A DNA stretch of 47,664 nt, from positions 571,156-618,819 of the forward strand of contig NZ_LUAV01000002.1 in NCBI RefSeq assembly GCF_002078505.1, in the 5' to 3' direction. The translations under genes were made by a program, and so were the position numbers. Shown here piece by piece: positions 15,660 to 25,332 of the stretch. Positions within the stretch are counted from its first letter, which is position 1. Every line of letters starts with the position of its first letter. Under the pieces are notes generated by a model. The model searched no databases, had not been told where the DNA came from, and saw nothing but the letters and a program-made list of their open reading frames with translations. This DNA is from Ensifer aridi. GTDB taxonomy: Bacteria; Pseudomonadota; Alphaproteobacteria; Rhizobiales; Rhizobiaceae.

Positions 15660-17936
15660 ATGGATATGAACGAAATCAAAGAGATTTTCTTCCAGGAATG
15701 CGAGGAGCAACTCGCGGAACTGGAGTCGGGTCTCCTCAAGCTCAACGACGGCGACCGCGATCCGGAAACGGTCAATGCCGTCTTTCGCGCAGTCCATTCC
15801 ATCAAGGGTGGCGCCGGCGCGTTCGGGCTGGATGACCTCGTCTCGTTCGCGCACGTGTTCGAGACAACGCTCGATTGCGTTCGATCCAACAGGCTGGAGC
15901 CCAATCAGGAAGTCCTGAAAGTCATGCTGAGATCGGCCGACGTGCTCGCCGACCTCACCAATGCCGCCCGCGACGGTGGCAGCGTCGACGAGGCGCGCAG
16001 CCGGCAACTGATCAAGGAACTCGAGGCGCTCGCGAACGGCGAAGTGCCGCAAGCCGCCGCCGAACCCGCGCCGAAGGCAGCCCCGCCGGCTGCTGCCGCG
16101 CCTGTTCCTCCGGTGAACGAGGAAGGCTTCCAGCCCGTTGCCTTCTCCTTCGAGGAGTTCGAAACGGGCGAAGAGCCGGCGATCGATCTGCCCACTTACG
16201 AGATCCTCTTCAGGCCCAAGTCCGATCTCTACGCCAAGGGCAACGACGCGACCTTGCTCCTGCGCGATCTGTCGCGTCTCGGCGAGATGAGCATCCATTG
16301 CGACATGGACGGCCTGCCGGCGCTCGACCGCATGAACCCGGAGGCGGCCTATTTCGCCTGGAAGATCTCGCTGAAGACCGACAAGGTTGAAGAGGCGATC
16401 CGCTCCGTTTTCGAGTTCGCCGAATGGGACTGCGAGCTCGAGGTGATGCTTGCAGACGATCAGGCCCAGGCGCACGAGGAACTGCCGATGCAGCCCGTGC
16501 CGTTCGATCTCTCTATGCTCGACGAAGAGCCGCGCGCGTCTGTCGAGGAAGAGGATCGGACCGTTGCGGGAGAGCGCGACATTCGCGAATTGGCGGGGTC
16601 GGCCGCGGAAGCGACCTCGAACGTGGTGCAGATGACGCCGAGCGCTGCACGCGTGCCCGCCGAAAGCGGCAGGAGCGCGGCGTCGGCCGCAGCGCAGTCG
16701 GCCGCTTCCCAGCAGGCCGCCTCGGCGGCGACGCCGACGATCCGCGTCGACCTCGATCGCGTTGACCGCCTGATCAATCTCGTCGGCGAGCTCGTCATCA
16801 ACCAGGCGATGCTGTCGCAGAGCGTGATCGAGAACGACACCAACGGCACGTCGTCGATCAACATGGGTCTCGAGGAGCTGCAGCAGCTCACCCGCGAAAT
16901 CCAGGACAGCGTCATGGCGATCCGTGCGCAGCCGGTGAAGCCGGTCTTCCAGCGCATGTCCCGCATCGTGCGCGAAATCGCCGACATGACCGGCAAGTCC
17001 GTTCGTCTCGTCACCGAGGGCGAGAATACGGAAGTCGACAAGACGGTCATCGACAAGCTCGCCGAGCCGCTCACGCACATGATCCGCAACGCGGTCGATC
17101 ACGGCCTCGAGACGCCGGAAAAGCGTATTGCCGCCGGCAAGAACCCGGAAGGCACGGTGCGGCTGACGGCCAAGCACCGCTCTGGCCGCATCGTCATCGA
17201 GCTTGCCGACGACGGCGCCGGCATCAACCGTGAGAAGGTGCGGCAGAAGGCAATCGACAACGATCTGATCGCGGCGGATGCAAACCTTTCCGACGAGGAG
17301 ATCGACAACCTGATCTTCCACGCGGGCTTCTCGACCGCCGACAAGATCTCCGACATTTCCGGCCGCGGCGTCGGTATGGACGTCGTCAAGCGCTCGATCC
17401 AGGCGCTCGGCGGCCGCATCAATATCTCCTCGAAGCCGGGGCAGGGCTCGGTCTTCACGATGAGCCTGCCACTGACGCTTGCCGTTCTCGATGGCATGGT
17501 GGTGACGGTCGCCAACCAGACTCTCGTCGTGCCGCTGACGGCAATCGTGGAAACCCTGCAGCCCGAGGCGTCGGCAATCCACAGCTTCGGCGCCAACCAG
17601 CGGCTGATCTCGATTCGCAACTCCTTCTGCCCGCTCGTTGATGTCGGCCGGATCCTGAACTTCCGGGCGACGCAGGCGAACCCCGTCGACGGCGTGGCGC
17701 TCCTCGTCGAATCCGAGGGCGGTGGACAGCGGGCTCTGATGGTGGATGCGATCCAGGGCCAGCGCCAGGTGGTGATCAAGAGCCTCGAAGCCAACTACAC
17801 CCACGTTCCCGGGATCGCGGCGGCGACCATTCTCGGTGACGGGCGGGTTGCGCTCATTCTCGACGTCGATGCCATTGTCGCCGCATCGCGCGGCCAAGCC
17901 TTGAAACCTGAAATGTCACTTGCTGCAGCCGGATAA
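15660..17936 (+). CDS. cheA: Chemotaxis histidine kinase CheA
   Basis: A 758-residue cytoplasmic kinase. P1 (1-110) carries the phosphorylated His46 in [15 protein letters not shown] linker with Ala/Pro runs (about 125-155) leads to the P2 regulator-docking domain (about 175-285), then a second Ala/Ser-rich linker. P3 dimerisation begins near 358 ([25 protein letters not shown]); the ATP domain has N-box [13 protein letters not shown]1 ELADDGAGI and G2 [10 protein letters not shown]5 (CheW-like) occupies about the last 140 residues. It transfers phosphate to CheY1, CheY2 and CheB. Length is slightly above E. coli CheA because of the linkers. Confidence 0.95.
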   Translation: MDMNEIKEIFFQECEEQLAELESGLLKLNDGDRDPETVNAVFRAVHSIKGGAGAFGLDDLVSFAHVFETTLDCVRSNRLEPNQEVLKVMLRSADVLADLTNAARDGGSVDEARSRQLIKELEALANGEVPQAAAEPAPKAAPPAAAAPVPPVNEEGFQPVAFSFEEFETGEEPAIDLPTYEILFRPKSDLYAKGNDATLLLRDLSRLGEMSIHCDMDGLPALDRMNPEAAYFAWKISLKTDKVEEAIRSVFEFAEWDCELEVMLADDQAQAHEELPMQPVPFDLSMLDEEPRASVEEEDRTVAGERDIRELAGSAAEATSNVVQMTPSAARVPAESGRSAASAAAQSAASQQAASAATPTIRVDLDRVDRLINLVGELVINQAMLSQSVIENDTNGTSSINMGLEELQQLTREIQDSVMAIRAQPVKPVFQRMSRIVREIADMTGKSVRLVTEGENTEVDKTVIDKLAEPLTHMIRNAVDHGLETPEKRIAAGKNPEGTVRLTAKHRSGRIVIELADDGAGINREKVRQKAIDNDLIAADANLSDEEIDNLIFHAGFSTADKISDISGRGVGMDVVKRSIQALGGRINISSKPGQGSVFTMSLPLTLAVLDGMVVTVANQTLVVPLTAIVETLQPEASAIHSFGANQRLISIRNSFCPLVDVGRILNFRATQANPVDGVALLVESEGGGQRALMVDAIQGQRQVVIKSLEANYTHVPGIAAATILGDGRVALILDVDAIVAASRGQALKPEMSLAAAG

Positions 17937-17941
17937 TACTC

Positions 17942-18409
17942 ATGACCTATGCCGCAAAAAATCTGACCACTGGCGGACGGGAGCTGATCGCTTTCCGCGT
18001 CGGCGACCAGGAATTCTGCGTCAACATCATGTCAGTCCGCGAAATTCGCGGCTGGACGCCGGCAACTCCCATGCCGCACGCACCCGCCTATGTGCTCGGC
18101 GTCATCAATCTGCGCGGCGCCGTGCTGCCGATCATCGATTTCTCTGCTCGCCTTGGCATGAAACCTGCCGAGCCGACGGTCCGACATGTGATCATCGTCG
18201 CGCAGGTGAAGAGCCAGGTGGTCGGACTCCTGGTCGACGCCGTTTCCGATATCCTGACGGTCTCGGACAGCGACATTCAGCCGACGCCGGATATTGCCTC
18301 CGATTTCGAAAGAAGTTTCGCGCGCGGCGTGCTGGCGATCGAGGGTCGAATGATTTGCCTCGTCGAGCTCGACTCCGTATTCCCTCACGAAGAAAGGGAG
18401 GCGGCATGA
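17942..18409 (+). CDS. cheW: Chemotaxis coupling protein CheW
   Basis: A 155-residue SH3-like adaptor that joins receptors to CheA. Typical motifs are [27 protein letters not shown] near the start, [18 protein letters not shown] in the middle and [20 protein letters not shown] towards the end. It lies 5 bases after cheA, and its stop overlaps the cheR start by four bases (ATGA). Confidence 0.95.
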   Translation: MTYAAKNLTTGGRELIAFRVGDQEFCVNIMSVREIRGWTPATPMPHAPAYVLGVINLRGAVLPIIDFSARLGMKPAEPTVRHVIIVAQVKSQVVGLLVDAVSDILTVSDSDIQPTPDIASDFERSFARGVLAIEGRMICLVELDSVFPHEEREAA

Positions 18410-19314
18410 AAGCCCAGGCCACTCTCGAACAACGATTGTCTCCGGACGAATGTCTTGCAAGCGGCGAATATCCGCTGACCCGTCGCGATCTCACCGAAAT
18501 CGCGGCGATGATCTATGCCGATGCCGGCATCTATCTGAATGAATCCAAGGCGTCGCTCGTCTATTCGCGGCTCTCGAAGCATATTCGCAACTTGGCGCTC
18601 GGGGGCTTTCGCGATTATTGCCAGCTCGTCGCGTCTCCCGCGGGTGCTGCTGCCCGCCGCGACATGCTCTCGCATCTGACGACGAACTTCACCCGCTTCT
18701 TCCGCGAGAATCATCACTTCGAGCATCTGAAGACGGAGGTTCTGCCGGATCTGATCGCGCGCGCGAAAAACGGCGGCCGGGTGCGCATCTGGTCGGCCGC
18801 CTGTTCGGACGGCCAGGAGCCCTATTCGATCGCGCTCACCGTACTGTCGCTCCTGCCGAATGCCGCGGATTACGACTTCCGCATCCTCGCGACCGATATC
18901 GACCCGAAGATTCTGGCACTCGCGCGCGCCGGCGCCTATGACGCGACCGCGCTCGAAACGGTCAACCCCGCCATGCGCAAGCAATGGTTCAGCGAGGTCG
19001 AGGTCGCCGGCCGCCGCAAGTGGCAGGTCGATGACCGCGTCAAGCGGCTGATCACCTTCAACGAGCTCAATCTCATGGCGCAATGGCCGCTCAAGGGACC
19101 ATTCGACGTCATCTTCTGCCGTAATGTGGTGATCTATTTCGACGAGCCGACGCAGATGAAGATCTGGTCGCGCTTCGCCGGCGTGCTCGATACCGGCGGG
19201 CATCTTTACATCGGCCATTCGGAGCGCGTTTCAGGGGAAGCCAAGGCGCTCTTCGACAATATCGGCATCACCACCTATCGCCATACCGGCAAGTTCCATG
19301 GAGGTCGGGCATGA
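18406..19314 (+). CDS. cheR: Chemoreceptor methyltransferase CheR
   Basis: A 302-residue S-adenosylmethionine-dependent enzyme that methylates receptor glutamates. The N-terminal helical domain includes [22 protein letters not shown], and the SAM-binding region contains [18 protein letters not shown] and [31 protein letters not shown] follows. The start at 18406 has GGGAGG upstream and overlaps cheW; the upstream open frame is rejected. Its stop overlaps cheB. Confidence 0.95.
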   Translation: MKAQATLEQRLSPDECLASGEYPLTRRDLTEIAAMIYADAGIYLNESKASLVYSRLSKHIRNLALGGFRDYCQLVASPAGAAARRDMLSHLTTNFTRFFRENHHFEHLKTEVLPDLIARAKNGGRVRIWSAACSDGQEPYSIALTVLSLLPNAADYDFRILATDIDPKILALARAGAYDATALETVNPAMRKQWFSEVEVAGRRKWQVDDRVKRLITFNELNLMAQWPLKGPFDVIFCRNVVIYFDEPTQMKIWSRFAGVLDTGGHLYIGHSERVSGEAKALFDNIGITTYRHTGKFHGGRA

Positions 19315-20360
19315 GCGCTCCCGCACGTGTTCTCGTCGTCGATGACTCGGCTACAATGCGCGGCCTGATCTCGGCCGTGCTGAACGCCGATCCGGAGGTA
19401 ACAGTCGTCGGTCAGGCGGCCGACGCGCTCGAGGCGCGCCAGGCGATCAAACAGCTCGACCCGGATGTCGTGACGCTCGACATCGAGATGCCGAACATGA
19501 ACGGCCTCGAATTCCTCGACAAGATCATGCGGCTAAGGCCCATGCCGGTCATCATGGTCTCGACGCTCACCCACAAGGGCGCGGAAGCGACGATTGCCGC
19601 CCTCGAAATCGGCGCCTTCGATTGCGTCGGCAAGCCTCATCCGGGAGACCCCAATCCTTTCGGCGGCCTGATCGAGAAGGTCAAGGCGGCGGCGCGCTCG
19701 CAGCGAAAGGCGATGATCACCAGCAACAGGGCAGCCGCACCAGCGGCGACCGCGGTTTCCGAATACAGGGCAGGGCGCAAGATCATCGCCATCGGCGCCT
19801 CGACCGGCGGTGTCGAAGCCTTGATCACGGTGCTGCAGAAGTTTCCGGCCAATTGCCCGCCGACGGTGATCACGCAGCACATGCCGCACACCTTCACCAG
19901 GAGCTTTGCCGAAAGGCTGAACCGGCTTTGCGCACCGACCGTCCAGGAAGCAACCGACGGAGCGCGGCTCGAGATCGGCAAGATCTATCTGGCGCCTGGT
20001 GGCGAACGGCATCTTATGGTCGCCAATGCCGCCGCACCCTGTTGCCGCCTTGTCGACCGCGACCCCGTCAACGGACATCGCCCGTCCGTCGACGTGCTGT
20101 TCGATTCGGTTGCCGAAGTGGCGGGACGTAACGCCATCGGCGTCATCCTGACCGGCATGGGCCGCGACGGCGCGTCCGGCCTGCTTAAAATGAGGCATGC
20201 CGGAGCGCGCACCTTCGGCCAGAACGAGAAAACCTGTGTCGTCTACGGCATGCCGAGAGTCGCCTATGAATTGGGCGCGGTCGAAACACAGCTCCCCCTC
20301 GGATCGATCGGGGAGGAAATATTGAAGACGGCTGCAGCCCGCAAAGAAGGAAGCGAATAA
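19311..20360 (+). CDS. cheB: Chemotaxis methylesterase CheB
   Basis: A 349-residue two-domain enzyme. The receiver domain (1-125) has DD at 11-12 and the phosphoacceptor Asp57 ([13 protein letters not shown]). The methylesterase domain starts near 155, with the nucleophile Ser in [13 protein letters not shown], the His in [10 protein letters not shown] and the catalytic Asp in [11 protein letters not shown]. It removes receptor methyl groups when phosphorylated by CheA. The ATG overlaps the cheR stop, and the stop shares a base with cheY2. Confidence 0.95.
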   Translation: MSAPARVLVVDDSATMRGLISAVLNADPEVTVVGQAADALEARQAIKQLDPDVVTLDIEMPNMNGLEFLDKIMRLRPMPVIMVSTLTHKGAEATIAALEIGAFDCVGKPHPGDPNPFGGLIEKVKAAARSQRKAMITSNRAAAPAATAVSEYRAGRKIIAIGASTGGVEALITVLQKFPANCPPTVITQHMPHTFTRSFAERLNRLCAPTVQEATDGARLEIGKIYLAPGGERHLMVANAAAPCCRLVDRDPVNGHRPSVDVLFDSVAEVAGRNAIGVILTGMGRDGASGLLKMRHAGARTFGQNEKTCVVYGMPRVAYELGAVETQLPLGSIGEEILKTAAARKEGSE

Positions 20361-20749
20361 TGTCCCTCGCTGAAAAGATAAAAGTACTGATCGTCGACGA
20401 TCAGGTCACGAGCCGCTTACTCTTGGGTGACGCCTTGCAGCAACTCGGCTTCAAGCAGATCACTGCCGCCGGTGACGGTGAGCAGGGCATGAAGATCATG
20501 GCTCAGAACCCGCATCATCTGGTCATCTCGGATTTCAACATGCCGAAGATGGACGGCCTCGGCCTGTTGCAGGCGGTGCGCTCGAACCCAGCCACCAAAA
20601 AAGCGGCCTTCATCATCCTGACCGCCCAGGGCGATCGGGCGCTGGTGCAGAAGGCGGCCGCGCTCGGCGCCAACAATGTTCTCGCCAAGCCGTTCACGAT
20701 CGAAAAGATGAAGGCGGCGATCGAAGCCGTGTTCGGAGCGCTGAAATGA
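20360..20749 (+). CDS. cheY2: Chemotaxis response regulator CheY2 (motor control)
   Basis: A 129-residue receiver with the acidic pair at 13-14, the phosphoacceptor Asp58 ([13 protein letters not shown]), Thr in IILTAQGD and Lys in VLAKPFT. In S. meliloti CheY2-P is the main output that slows flagellar rotation. It has the longer N-terminus typical of this paralogue. Coupled to cheB and to cheD by overlapping stop/start codons (TAATG and ATGA). Confidence 0.93.
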   Translation: MSLAEKIKVLIVDDQVTSRLLLGDALQQLGFKQITAAGDGEQGMKIMAQNPHHLVISDFNMPKMDGLGLLQAVRSNPATKKAAFIILTAQGDRALVQKAAALGANNVLAKPFTIEKMKAAIEAVFGALK

Positions 20750-21300
20750 GCATGGAAGCTGCCGGCAAGCGCGTGCACGTCATTCAGGGCGAGTTCAAGG
20801 TCGTCAACGATCCGAATATCGTTCTTTCGACCATTCTCGGCTCCTGTGTGGCCGCCTGCATGCGCGACCCTGTCGCGGGCGTCGGCGGCATGAACCACTT
20901 CCTGCTGCCGGGCTCGGCGACCTCGCCAAGCTCGGGCGGCGATGCCACGCGCTACGGCGTGCATCTCATGGAGCTGCTCATAAACGGTCTTCTGAAGCAG
21001 GGCGCGCGTCGCGACCGGCTGGAGGCGAAGATCTTCGGCGGCGCCAGGACGATCGCGCGTTTCTCGAATGTCGGGGAGCAGAATGCCGCCTTCGCGCGCC
21101 AGTTCCTGATGGATGAGGGCATCCGCATCGTCGGCGAAAGCACCGGCGGCGAGCATGGGCGCAAGCTCGAGTACTGGCCCTTCTCGGGGCGCGCGCGCCA
21201 ATATGCGCTCACGGGCGTGGAAGCCCAGCGCGCGATCCAGATGGATCAGCGACCTGCGCCCGTGCCGAAGCCAGCGGAAAGTTCGATCGAATTCTTTTGA
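20746..21300 (+). CDS. cheD: Chemoreceptor glutamine deamidase CheD
   Basis: A 184-residue cysteine amidase that deamidates receptor glutamines and can tune receptor activity. The catalytic Cys is in [12 protein letters not shown] and the His is in [19 protein letters not shown] follows with the family Gly pair. The C-terminal [14 protein letters not shown] segment fits rhizobial CheD. The start overlaps the cheY2 stop by four bases. Confidence 0.93.
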   Translation: MSMEAAGKRVHVIQGEFKVVNDPNIVLSTILGSCVAACMRDPVAGVGGMNHFLLPGSATSPSSGGDATRYGVHLMELLINGLLKQGARRDRLEAKIFGGARTIARFSNVGEQNAAFARQFLMDEGIRIVGESTGGEHGRKLEYWPFSGRARQYALTGVEAQRAIQMDQRPAPVPKPAESSIEFF

Positions 21301-21357
21301 GCATGCCGCCTGTACGGGCAGGCGAACCGAAACGCGTCCCCAAGCCACGTGAGAGAG

Positions 21358-21744
21358 ATGATGCAGATTGACTATAACACTACGCCTCTCGCGGACGAAT
21401 CCTTGCCGGACGTGCTGATGCGCATCGTCACCGAGCTTCATGACGTCGCCTACCTCATCGAACGCATCGAGCCCCAACTCCTCGATGGCGCAACATCCGC
21501 GGATGCGGCCGACAAGATGATGGTGCTCCAGGGCATCGACCTTGCGGTTCAGAAGACGCGCGGTCTCGCCGAATTCATCGACACCATCACCGCCTCCATC
21601 CCCGACGACTGGCTGGTCGATATCAGCACGGCCGTCAATCTGGTCAAACTTGCCGATATGAAGAAGGCTCTCGCCAGCGGCATGCTGCGCCACGGACACT
21701 CGCAGCCGCTGACGAAAGTCGCGGGCGATTTCGAGGCGTTCTGA
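21358..21744 (+). CDS. cheT: CheT, helical protein with a CheZ-like DXXXQ motif
   Basis: A 128-residue, all-helical protein. LQGIDLAVQKTRGLAEFID contains D-xxx-Q, the catalytic signature of CheZ/CheX-type phosphatases; the preceding long helix (LPDVLMRIVTELHDVAYLIERIEPQLL) fits a coiled-coil dimer. In S. meliloti the gene in this position is cheT, reported to assist signal termination and to interact with CheR. Two ATGs (21358, 21361) follow a GAGAGAG tract; I take the first. A GTG at 21349 is less likely. No known domain elsewhere. Confidence 0.82.
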   Translation: MMQIDYNTTPLADESLPDVLMRIVTELHDVAYLIERIEPQLLDGATSADAADKMMVLQGIDLAVQKTRGLAEFIDTITASIPDDWLVDISTAVNLVKLADMKKALASGMLRHGHSQPLTKVAGDFEAF

Positions 21745-21790
21745 CGATAGGTATTGCCGTCCATTGCCCTCTCTGCAGGCGGCCGCGCTT

Positions 21791-21838
21791 GCGGGGACAA
21801 GATGCCGGCGGGCGGATGAAGGGCCGCGGAGTCCCCGC
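21791..21838 (+). other. Long hairpin between cheT and fliF
   Basis: GCGGGGAC (21791-21798) pairs with GTCCCCGC (21831-21838), and pairing can extend outward with one bulge; the 32-base loop is itself GC-rich. No T-run follows, so it is unlikely to end transcription fully. It may trim or attenuate the long che transcript before fliF. Confidence 0.4.
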
Positions 21839-21865
21839 GCAGCTCGCCCGATCCCTGCACTTCGT

Positions 21866-21892
21866 CAAGTTCGCGCAAGTTTCGTTCCCTAG
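21866..21892 (+). promoter_or_regulatory. Candidate fliF promoter element (CAAGTT repeat, GCAAG-N8-CCTAG)
   Basis: CAAGTT is repeated at a 10-bp interval (21866 and 21876), as in OmpR-type regulator sites, and is followed by CCTAGC (21888-21893), a possible -10. The same GCAAG-N8-CCTAG spacing occurs before flgB and, with CCTAT, before motA. In S. meliloti these operons are activated by the OmpR-like regulator Rem; binding by Rem here is inference. Confidence 0.5.
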
Positions 21893-22037
21893 CTTCGCAT
21901 CGGGGCTGGTAGATTCGCGCGTATCGACGATCGGCTGAGCGCAGGCCGATACCCAGCAAACCCGAATGTTGGAGCTGCGCATGGCGCCGGCCGGATAGAC
22001 GGATCGGTTGCCCTGCGATACTGGGTGCGGAAACAGA

Positions 22038-23711
22038 ATGAATCTGTTCGATCAATTTTCGGCGTTCACGAAAAATCTGAGCAATCTCGGGCAGGGCAAG
22101 CTGATTGCGCTTGCTGTGGCTGGCATCGTGGCGATTGGCTTCGTTCTCGGCGCCGGCATTTACGTCAACAGGCCGTCCTACGAGACGCTCTATGTCGGTC
22201 TCGAGCGCAGCGATGTCACCCAGATCAGCATTGCGCTTGCCGAGGCCAATATCGATTTCGAGGTCGGTACCGATGGCGGCAGCATTCAGGTGCCGGTCGG
22301 TATGACCGGCAAGGCCCGTCTGTTGCTTGCCGAGCGCGGCCTGCCGAGCAGTGCCAACGCCGGCTACGAACTCTTCGACAATGTCGGCTCGCTGGGTCTC
22401 ACTTCCTTCATGCAGGAAGTGACGCGCGTGCGCGCGCTTGAAGGCGAAATCGCCCGCACGATCCAGCAGATCTCCGGTATCGCCGCCGCGCGCGTGCACA
22501 TCGTCATGCCGGAGCGCGGCAGGTTCCGGAAAGCCGAACAGACGCCGACGGCGTCGGTGATGATCCGCGCGAGCGCCACGGTCGGCCGAAACGCCGCCGC
22601 CTCGATCCGCCATCTGGTCGCATCGTCGGTGCCGGGGCTCGATGTAGACGACGTGACCGTGCTCGATTCGACCGGCCAGCTTCTCGCCTCCGGCGACGAC
22701 CCGGCGAACAGCGCCCTCAACCAGTCGCTCGGCGTTGTCCAGAACGTGCAGAGCGACCTCGAGAAGAAGATCGACAATGCGCTGGCGCCCTTTCTCGGCA
22801 TGGACAATTTCCGTACCAGCGTCACTGCCAAGCTCAACACCGACGCGCAGCAAATCCAGGAAACCGTCTTCGACCCCGAATCGCGGGTCGAGCGCTCCAC
22901 GCGGGTGATCAAGGAAGAGCAGAAGTCCAGTCAGCAGCAGCCGGACAATGCCGCAACCGTGCAGCAGAACATTCCTCAGGCGGCGCCGCGCGGTGGCGCC
23001 GGGCCGCAGTCGAGCGATGAGGCGGCGAAAAAGGAAGAGCAGACGAATTACGAGATCAACAGCAAGACGATCGCCACCGTCAAGAACAGCTATTCGATCG
23101 AGCGATTGTCGATTGCTGTCGTCGTCAATCGCGGCCGGCTTGCGGCCATGGTCGGCGAGGCGGCCGATCAGGCCAAGATCGACGCTTATCTCAAGGAAAT
23201 GCAGGGGATCGTGTCCTCGGCCGCTGGCGTCGATCCGAGCCGGGGCGACGTCGTCACGCTCAATGCGATGGATTTCGTCGAGACGCAACTGCTCGATCAG
23301 GCGGTCCCGGGGCCGGGCATCATGGAAATGCTGACGCGCAATCTCGGCGGCATCATCAACGCGCTCGCCTTCGTCGCCGTCGCCTTCCTGGTCGTCTGGA
23401 TGGGCATGCGGCCGCTTGCGCGCCAATTGGGCTTCGGCGGCCGGGCCGGTCAGCTCGAAGGCGAAGCCGCCGGTCTGGAGCTGCCGGATTTCTCGCCCGC
23501 CGGTGCAGGTGCGGGAGGCGCCCTCATGGAGGGCTTCGGTTCCGACTTCGGCTTCGATGGCGCGGACGATCTGCTCAATCTTGGCGACGAAAGCAGCTTC
23601 AACCGCCGCGTCAAGGAAGGACCGGAACGGCGGCTGGCGCGGATGGTGGAGATCAGCGAGGAGCGGGCCGCGAAAATCCTGCGCAAATGGGCTCTCGACC
23701 GCGCCGCCTGA
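22038..23711 (+). CDS. fliF: Flagellar MS-ring protein FliF
   Basis: A 557-residue inner-membrane ring protein with two membrane segments (about 24-44, LIALAVAGIVAIGFVLGAGIY; and about 430-450, IINALAFVAVAFLVVWMGM) around a large periplasmic part with ring-building motifs (TLYVGLERSDVTQISIALAEANIDFEV; LARTIQQ-like EIARTIQQISGIAAARVHIVMPE). The cytoplasmic C-terminus (EISEERAAKILRKWALDRAA) binds FliG. The start at 22038 begins MNLFDQF; an open frame of 10 codons upstream is discounted. Its own promoter element lies at about 21866, so it may be read from there as well as from the che operon. Confidence 0.94.
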   Translation: MNLFDQFSAFTKNLSNLGQGKLIALAVAGIVAIGFVLGAGIYVNRPSYETLYVGLERSDVTQISIALAEANIDFEVGTDGGSIQVPVGMTGKARLLLAERGLPSSANAGYELFDNVGSLGLTSFMQEVTRVRALEGEIARTIQQISGIAAARVHIVMPERGRFRKAEQTPTASVMIRASATVGRNAAASIRHLVASSVPGLDVDDVTVLDSTGQLLASGDDPANSALNQSLGVVQNVQSDLEKKIDNALAPFLGMDNFRTSVTAKLNTDAQQIQETVFDPESRVERSTRVIKEEQKSSQQQPDNAATVQQNIPQAAPRGGAGPQSSDEAAKKEEQTNYEINSKTIATVKNSYSIERLSIAVVVNRGRLAAMVGEAADQAKIDAYLKEMQGIVSSAAGVDPSRGDVVTLNAMDFVETQLLDQAVPGPGIMEMLTRNLGGIINALAFVAVAFLVVWMGMRPLARQLGFGGRAGQLEGEAAGLELPDFSPAGAGAGGALMEGFGSDFGFDGADDLLNLGDESSFNRRVKEGPERRLARMVEISEERAAKILRKWALDRAA

Positions 23712-23735
23712 CGCAAGTCGCAACGGAAAAGACAT

Positions 23736-23765
23736 ATCCCGCCCTGGAGGCGGGATTTCTCTTTT
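23736..23765 (+). terminator. Rho-independent terminator after fliF
   Basis: ATCCCGCC (23736-23743) and GGCGGGAT (23749-23756) form an 8-bp stem with a 5-base loop, followed by TTCTCTTTT. It starts 25 bases after the fliF stop and should end the che-fliF operon. Confidence 0.85.
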
Positions 23766-24583
23766 GAGGGTATCGGAAGATGGGCCTTGTTTTCGGCCCG
23801 CTTCGCGTTGGCGCCTGCGCTGCCGCCTTGCGCGGATAGTGCAACGTAACTCGCGCGGTGAATATTGGCGAAGTCTAATAGATTTCGACGCTGGCGCGGC
23901 GGAATCCGCGATAAGAATCCATATTGCGCGTCGGAGTCACGGTCCCTGCATTCCTCACACAATTTAATAGAAATTTAACGCTTTTAGATTCGAGAGCGCC
24001 GATGCCGCCCGGGTGGGGCAGCCGATTACTGGCCGTTGTTTGCAGCTCTCGAGGTTTCCAGTAACTATAACTTCGAAAGGATGAAATATAATTTCGTGTA
24101 TAGTTCCTGTTATTCCTCGTGTTGCTGTGGTTTCTCCGCTGTCGATTTGATGCATTTTGGCAACAGCGGAGACGATAAAGTAATGTTGCGCGTTATCATT
24201 TCGAAGCGTTTGACGTGCGCGACGGCGTCGGCGCTGCAGAAAGCGCCTCGCTTTGCTTCTCACGGACGCCGCATTCCAGCCCGCGCCGCAACGCGCAGCG
24301 GGCTGCGATTTTTCGGAAAACCTTTAAATATCATATTATTGCTCAACTCGCCTCCGCTCCGGAGAGTCATGTTTTCAATAGGAGAGCGATGGCGGAATGC
24401 GAGGTTCCTTCACGAGAAAATGCGCAAGTAAACGGCCGACACGCGCCCGTGTCATTTGGGGGGAAGCGATGTATAGTTTAGCAATTGATTCGCGTCCTGA
24501 TTTGCGAGTGGTGGCACAGATACCGGGTTGGACCGGCAGGGCAAAATTAAGGGCGGTGAATCGGGGCACGGGGGCTGAAAGTC
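23766..24583 (+). other. Long A/T-richer leader region upstream of visN
   Basis: About 820 bases with no convincing gene; open frames here lack ribosome sites and have odd composition. Visible structure: a TATAAT hexamer at 24087-24092, a 9-bp hairpin CTCCGCTGT/ACAGCGGAG (24134-24142 and 24163-24171), and a terminator-like hairpin at 24277-24313. Composition drops well below the surrounding genes around 23960-24120 and 24310-24350. It probably holds the visNR promoter(s) and may hold a small RNA. Confidence 0.5.
24277..24313 (+). terminator. Terminator-like hairpin 270 bases before visN
   Basis: CAGCCCGC (24277-24284) and GCGGGCTG (24298-24305) form an 8-bp stem, followed by CGA and TTTTT at 24309-24313. 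No protein gene ends just before it, so it may terminate a small RNA begun near 24100, or be an attenuator in the visN leader. Confidence 0.6.
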
Positions 24584-25321
24584 ATGGAGATGTCGCGGGT
24601 CGACGCAGTCTGGTCTTTTGAGACCGCTGTGTCGCGGGTGTCTGGTCGGGGAATTTCGCGGGAACAATTGATCCGAAGGCTCGGGGAACTGGCTGGGCGC
24701 AGCGGTCTCGGCAGCGGATTGGCGGCGCTGACGGAATATGTCGGCGCAACGCACTACCTTCTCGCCCGCCATGATCTTTCCCAGGACGGCGGGCTTGATT
24801 TTGTCGTCTGCTCTGACTGGCCTTTCGATATCGTCCGGCGCCTGTCGGGCATCGTCGCCGGACTGAATGCGAAGACGACGGAACTGGAAAAGTGCCTCGC
24901 CGTCCTCCAGCCCACGTTCCAAACGGTGCCCGACGACATCGATCTGCCGCGTGGCGTCAGCCGAACCTATTGCGCCGTCGCGTTCAACGTGGGGCGATGC
25001 CGGTTCTCCCTGATGCTCCTGTTTCCCGCGGACGTCATTCTCTCGCAGGAGGCGCTGCGCGACGTCGCCGTCTTGGCGGGCTATGTCGCAAGCCTGAAGA
25101 CCGAAGTCGGAATCCGCCAGGATCGGGAGTTCGAGCTGACCGAGCGCGAACTCGAATGCCTTTTCTGGATCGCTGAAGGCAAGACGAGTGAGGAGATTGC
25201 CGTCATCCTCGGCATCTCCCGCAACACGATCAACAACTACATCACCAGCGTGATGCGGAAGACGGCGACGCGCACCAGATCGGAAGCGATCGCCCACGCG
25301 GTGCGCAACAATCTCGTTTAG
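24584..25321 (+). CDS. visN: LuxR-type motility master regulator VisN
   Basis: A 245-residue regulator with an N-terminal ligand-sensing domain of the autoinducer-binding type (about 1-165) and a C-terminal LuxR helix-turn-helix (FELTERELECLFWIAEGKTSEEIAVILGISRNTINNYITSVMRKT, about 180-225). In S. meliloti VisN acts with VisR as a heterodimer at the top of the flagellar cascade, turning on rem and, through it, the flagellar, motility and che genes. ATG at 24584 begins MEMSR. The gene is followed directly by visR. Confidence 0.92.
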   Translation: MEMSRVDAVWSFETAVSRVSGRGISREQLIRRLGELAGRSGLGSGLAALTEYVGATHYLLARHDLSQDGGLDFVVCSDWPFDIVRRLSGIVAGLNAKTTELEKCLAVLQPTFQTVPDDIDLPRGVSRTYCAVAFNVGRCRFSLMLLFPADVILSQEALRDVAVLAGYVASLKTEVGIRQDREFELTERELECLFWIAEGKTSEEIAVILGISRNTINNYITSVMRKTATRTRSEAIAHAVRNNLV

Positions 25322-25332
25322 GAGTGACGAGG

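Noticed and set aside
15492..17897. An 801-codon open frame opposite cheA
   Set aside because: Antisense shadow: no family motifs, Arg/Asp/His-rich, while cheA is complete and canonical.
24036..24431. A 131-codon frame upstream of visN
   Set aside because: No ribosome site at its start, mixed Cys/Tyr/Ser-rich then Arg-rich composition, and it runs through two hairpins; more likely leader or small RNA sequence.
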